Shown: positions 21,513-24,204 of the stretch, one piece after another | How the letters are laid out: every line of letters begins with the position of its first letter | Position numbering within the stretch: position 1 is the first letter of the stretch | IMG/VR virus record: IMGVR_UViG_3300034141_000062 | Span: 1 to 24,204 of that record | Source: a virus | Direction: 5' to 3' (one strand) | Length of the DNA: 24,204 nt | Made by a program: the position numbers and the translations under genes | The notes under the pieces: generated by a model | What the model was told of the DNA's origin: nothing | The model's input: the letters and a program-made list of their open reading frames with translations, nothing else | Database searches by the model: none

Positions 21513-21973
21513 GGCAGGCAGCTTTGTTTTGCTTGATCCACTTCTACGCCGCTCGCCGGCAAGGTCCATCGCAATGCTTCACTGTTCGTATACTGGGCTG
21601 GGGGCATGAAATCGAAGGTGCCTTTTCTCAGGAAGTCCTTCGCAAGTTGCGCTGAAACTATGTCGTCTCTGACCAGCCACTGAGATCTCGTTCCCCAAGC
21701 AAGTTCGACCGAGCGGGCCGGCTCCTGACCTACCTTGAACGAGCCCAGCACGCCTCGAAGCGGGGGCGGGCTATCCGGGGGTTCGCTCAAGGTGATCTGG
21801 ATGGAAGGCTGTTCGCCGGCGGCGCACGAGAGGGTGAGCTTAGCCGCAGCGTTTCCCTCAGCTGAGAGGCTGAAAAACGTGCTGCCGAATTGGCTTTTTT
21901 CGGCTTTCATTTCTGCGGAGCTTCCGCAGCTTGTGAGCCCACCGATGGCTGCGACGAGTAACATTCTGCGCAT
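21509..21973 (-). CDS. Antisense lipoprotein gene (moron) between tail chaperone and tape measure
   Basis: 154 aa from ATG 21971-21973 with GGAGG 6 nt upstream; a TTG four codons earlier is less likely because it overlaps that SD. The N-terminus MRRMLLVAAIGGLTSCG is a lipoprotein signal with an ideal LTSC lipobox (Cys ~16) followed by Gly, so outer-membrane anchoring is expected. The mature part is polar with two more Cys (LSCAAGEQP and the C-terminal SCLP) and no recognised domain. It is transcribed against all surrounding tail genes, and its stop overlaps the chaperone stop (CTTAGG). A weak promoter (TTGGAA-17-TAGCAC) may lie upstream on the minus strand. It is likely an independent lysogenic-conversion gene. 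Confidence 0.8.
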   Translation of the reverse strand: MRRMLLVAAIGGLTSCGSSAEMKAEKSQFGSTFFSLSAEGNAAAKLTLSCAAGEQPSIQITLSEPPDSPPPLRGVLGSFKVGQEPARSVELAWGTRSQWLVRDDIVSAQLAKDFLRKGTFDFMPPAQYTNSEALRWTLPASGVEVDQAKQSCLP

Positions 21974-22050
21974 CACTTCCTCCAAAGCGGCAAGTGCTAC
22001 GCTGGGGGGCTCGTGATTCCAAGATAACCAAAAAGGAAGGAGTGCCGCTC

Positions 22051-24204
22051 ATGAGCGAAGAGATCGGCTCCTTGCGCATTGACCTCGGCACGAACGTCAT
22101 CGCGTTCAAGAGGGAATTGGTCGAAGGGCAACAGGGCATCGCGTCATTCGCTAAGGCAGTGGGAGACCAGCTCAAGAGCCTGGAAGACACGATAAAGAAG
22201 ATTGGCATCGGGCTGACGGTTGGCATTACAGCGCCGTTCGCGGCGATGTCTGTCTCTGCCTCCAGGGGGGCCGGTGGCTTCGAGGCCGCGATGAACAAGG
22301 TTCAGGCCGCCATCCGGGGAATTAACCCGAAGCAGCTTGCCGAAATGTCCCAGCAGGCGCGGGAACTCGGCCCTGCGGTCGGGCGGAATGCCACTGAGGC
22401 AGCCCAGGGCATCGAGACCTTGGCGCTGGCGGGTATGAGCGCAAAGGCGATTCTCGGGGGCGGTTTGGCCGCCACCATGAAGCTCGCCGGGGCTAATGCA
22501 GCCAGTTTAAACAGCGCGGCTGCCGCGGTCACGGACGTGATGGCCCAGTTCGGCAAGGTCTCCTCTGATCTGCCACCTATCGTGGATAAGATCACGGGTG
22601 CGCTGGACAACAGCAAGTTCGGCTTTCAGGATTTTCAGCTTGCGATCTCGCAAGCTGGCGGCGTAGCCGGTGCGGCGGGTGTGTCTTTTGAGGACTTCAA
22701 TACCGCCATAGCGGCCACCAGCGCCTTGTTCGCCTCCGGTTCAGACGCGGGCACCTCGTTCAAGACTTTCATCACCAGCCTCAATCCAAAGTCGAAAGAG
22801 GCGGCTGCCGTGATGGCGCAGCTCGGCCTAAAATTCTTCGATGCAACCGGCAAGATGAAGGGCTTGGCGGTCATCGCAGAGGAGCTTCAGAAGGCGATCG
22901 GCGGCCTCTCTGACAAGTCCAAGTCCGAAGCCCTCACGAAGATGTTCGGCACCGACGCCATGCGAACCGCTATTGGCCTGATGGACCTGGGCAAGAAGGG
23001 GTTTGAGGATCTTCAGAAGACGATTGCTGGCGCAAGTGCCGGCGACAAGCTCGCGATTCAGATGGACGGCTATGTTGCCGCCACAGATAAACTCAGTGCG
23101 GCCTTCCTGAACCTCAAGATCGCTATCGGTGAGACGGGTCTCTTGAGCCTCTTCACGTCGGTGACACAGGCAATCACTGGGTTTGTGGGAAGCGTCGCCA
23201 ACGCGCCCCCAATGCTCCTTAAGGTCGGGCTCGGGCTTTGGGCGTTTGCGGCGGCGATCGGCCCTCTAACGCTGGCGCTGGTAACGCTAGCGAAGCTCGC
23301 GCTGCCGCTTTTCGTTATGCGCTTGGGTATCGCGGGCACGTTGTTGGGTGCGCTAATCAATCCAATCGGATTTGTGGCGGTTCTGTTTGTGAAGCTGGCC
23401 GTTGCGCTAACCGGTGCTACGAGCGCCTTGTCACTTTTCGCTTTGGCAGCGGCGCGACTTCTGGTTCCGATAGGCTTAGCGATCACGGCCATTGGCGTTC
23501 TTTACTACTTGCTCAATCGGCAGGTGACTGCCTCCAATGCGGTAACAGCCGCTACTGAAAATGCTGATAAGGCGATGGCGGCTTACGAAGAGGCCGCACT
23601 TGCTGCTGCCTCCGCAACCGGTGAGGCTCGCAAGGAAGCAATGAAGCTCGCCGCCATGAAGCGGCAGGAGGCACTTAACTCCCTCGCCGCCGCAAGGGCC
23701 TCATTGGCGGATGCGCGGGCCAAGATGGCGCAGGCACAAGCTGCGATGGCTGCCCGCGCAAAGCTAAACCCGGCGGGCGACCGGCCTGCACCAGGCGTCG
23801 GCGGAGCGTTTGCGCGTTCAGATTGGGAGCAGGCTAATGCTAATGCGAAGGCTCTAGAGGCCACCGTCAAGACGCTGGATAAATCGTTCAAAGCAGCCGA
23901 TGCGGTAATCGCGGCCGCGTCAGGTCCGGTCGCCAACCTGACCAACGTGGCTTTCGGCGGCGAGGATGAGGCCAACCCGCGCAAGCGCCAAGGAAGTGGT
24001 GGCGGTGGCCCTTCGGCATCTGAACTAGCAGATCGGCGCGAGGAGCTTAAGCTTCAGCAGCAAATCGCGGTGGCGACAGCGCGCGGCGACATCGAGGAGG
24101 AGCGCAGGCTTCAGCAGAAGCTCGACCTCCGTCGGCGAGAGCAAGAGTACCGCGATGCCGGGCTCGGTAAGGCTGCTGCCGAATTAGCTGCTGGCCGAGA
24201 CATG
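22051..24204 (+). CDS. Tail tape measure protein, TP901 type, N-terminal part
   Basis: 718 codons, open to the right edge, ATG 22051 with AAGGAAGGAG. Residues ~1-75 are a helical start (SLRIDLGTNVIAFKRELVEGQQG, then a hydrophobic GIGLTVGITAPFAAMSV). Residues ~78-330 carry the TP901 core (FEAAMNKVQAAIRGINPKQLAEMSQQARELG, AAQGIETLALAGMSAKAIL, DVMAQFGKV, FEDFNTAIAATSALF, LGLKFFDATGKMKGL). Residues ~390-490 are a long hydrophobic block likely to reach the host inner membrane. Ala/Lys-rich coiled coils follow (~510-640), and a Gly-rich spot (~650). The protein sets tail length and exits during DNA entry. More common A/T codons than in head genes. Confidence 0.93.
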   Translation, partial: MSEEIGSLRIDLGTNVIAFKRELVEGQQGIASFAKAVGDQLKSLEDTIKKIGIGLTVGITAPFAAMSVSASRGAGGFEAAMNKVQAAIRGINPKQLAEMSQQARELGPAVGRNATEAAQGIETLALAGMSAKAILGGGLAATMKLAGANAASLNSAAAAVTDVMAQFGKVSSDLPPIVDKITGALDNSKFGFQDFQLAISQAGGVAGAAGVSFEDFNTAIAATSALFASGSDAGTSFKTFITSLNPKSKEAAAVMAQLGLKFFDATGKMKGLAVIAEELQKAIGGLSDKSKSEALTKMFGTDAMRTAIGLMDLGKKGFEDLQKTIAGASAGDKLAIQMDGYVAATDKLSAAFLNLKIAIGETGLLSLFTSVTQAITGFVGSVANAPPMLLKVGLGLWAFAAAIGPLTLALVTLAKLALPLFVMRLGIAGTLLGALINPIGFVAVLFVKLAVALTGATSALSLFALAAARLLVPIGLAITAIGVLYYLLNRQVTASNAVTAATENADKAMAAYEEAALAAASATGEARKEAMKLAAMKRQEALNSLAAARASLADARAKMAQAQAAMAARAKLNPAGDRPAPGVGGAFARSDWEQANANAKALEATVKTLDKSFKAADAVIAAASGPVANLTNVAFGGEDEANPRKRQGSGGGGPSASELADRREELKLQQQIAVATARGDIEEERRLQQKLDLRRREQEYRDAGLGKAAAELAAGRDM

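Noticed and set aside
22302-23984. Several minus-strand frames of 79-140 codons
   Set aside because: All lie opposite the tape measure gene, which is continuously open and has family motifs.

Overview
The window is most of a temperate siphovirus prophage, or phage genome, from a GC-rich alphaproteobacterium. A sphingomonad-like host is my inference, from the GapR/DUF2312 protein, the GTA-family tail chaperone, the S24 repressor type and the roughly 65% GC coding style. No integrase, attachment site, tRNA, lysis gene or host flank is visible, and both ends cut through genes (a DNA methyltransferase on the left, the tape measure gene on the right).

Layout. (1) 1-840, leftward: a partial DPPY-type DNA methyltransferase, a 53-aa membrane peptide and an unknown protein, chained by 4-bp overlaps behind a repressor-controlled promoter. 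(2) 915-2399, leftward immunity operon: S24 (CI-like) repressor, a putative lipoprotein and a stand-alone HIRAN-domain protein. (3) 2420-2481: an operator cluster of a 13-bp near-palindrome. The exact 13-mer recurs at the left promoter (866-878). (4) 2493-5164, rightward early genes: Cro-like, CII-like, two related winged-helix proteins and a cupin-like protein. (5) 5161-10230, replication: sliding clamp (DnaN), SSB, GapR-like protein and a PrimPol-helicase fusion, followed by a dense array of about 12 short purine-rich repeats and a 20-bp inverted repeat (10231-10515), a candidate replication origin. (6) 10428-12007: DUF6362-like protein, an unresolved 410-bp stretch, then the small terminase. 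(7) 11934-19969, head: lambda-type GpA terminase, gpW, portal, a protease-major capsid fusion with a strong internal ribosome binding site, a HeH-repeat protein, a DUF2190 cement-like protein and head-completion/adaptor proteins. (8) 19984-24204, tail: DUF3168 completion protein, tube protein, and a tail assembly chaperone pair that appears to use -1 frameshifting on AAACCCT. Then come an antisense lipoprotein gene (a moron) and the start of a TP901-type tape measure protein.

How it works together: the repressor probably shuts both the rightward early promoter and the leftward methyltransferase-operon promoter by sitting between their -35 and -10 elements. On induction the phage supplies much of its own replisome (clamp, SSB, primase-helicase, a DNA-topology protein), then packages with a lambda-like terminase into a head built from the protease-capsid fusion. 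Two unrelated lipoproteins and the HIRAN protein, all on the minus strand, are the best candidates for genes expressed in the lysogen that alter the host.
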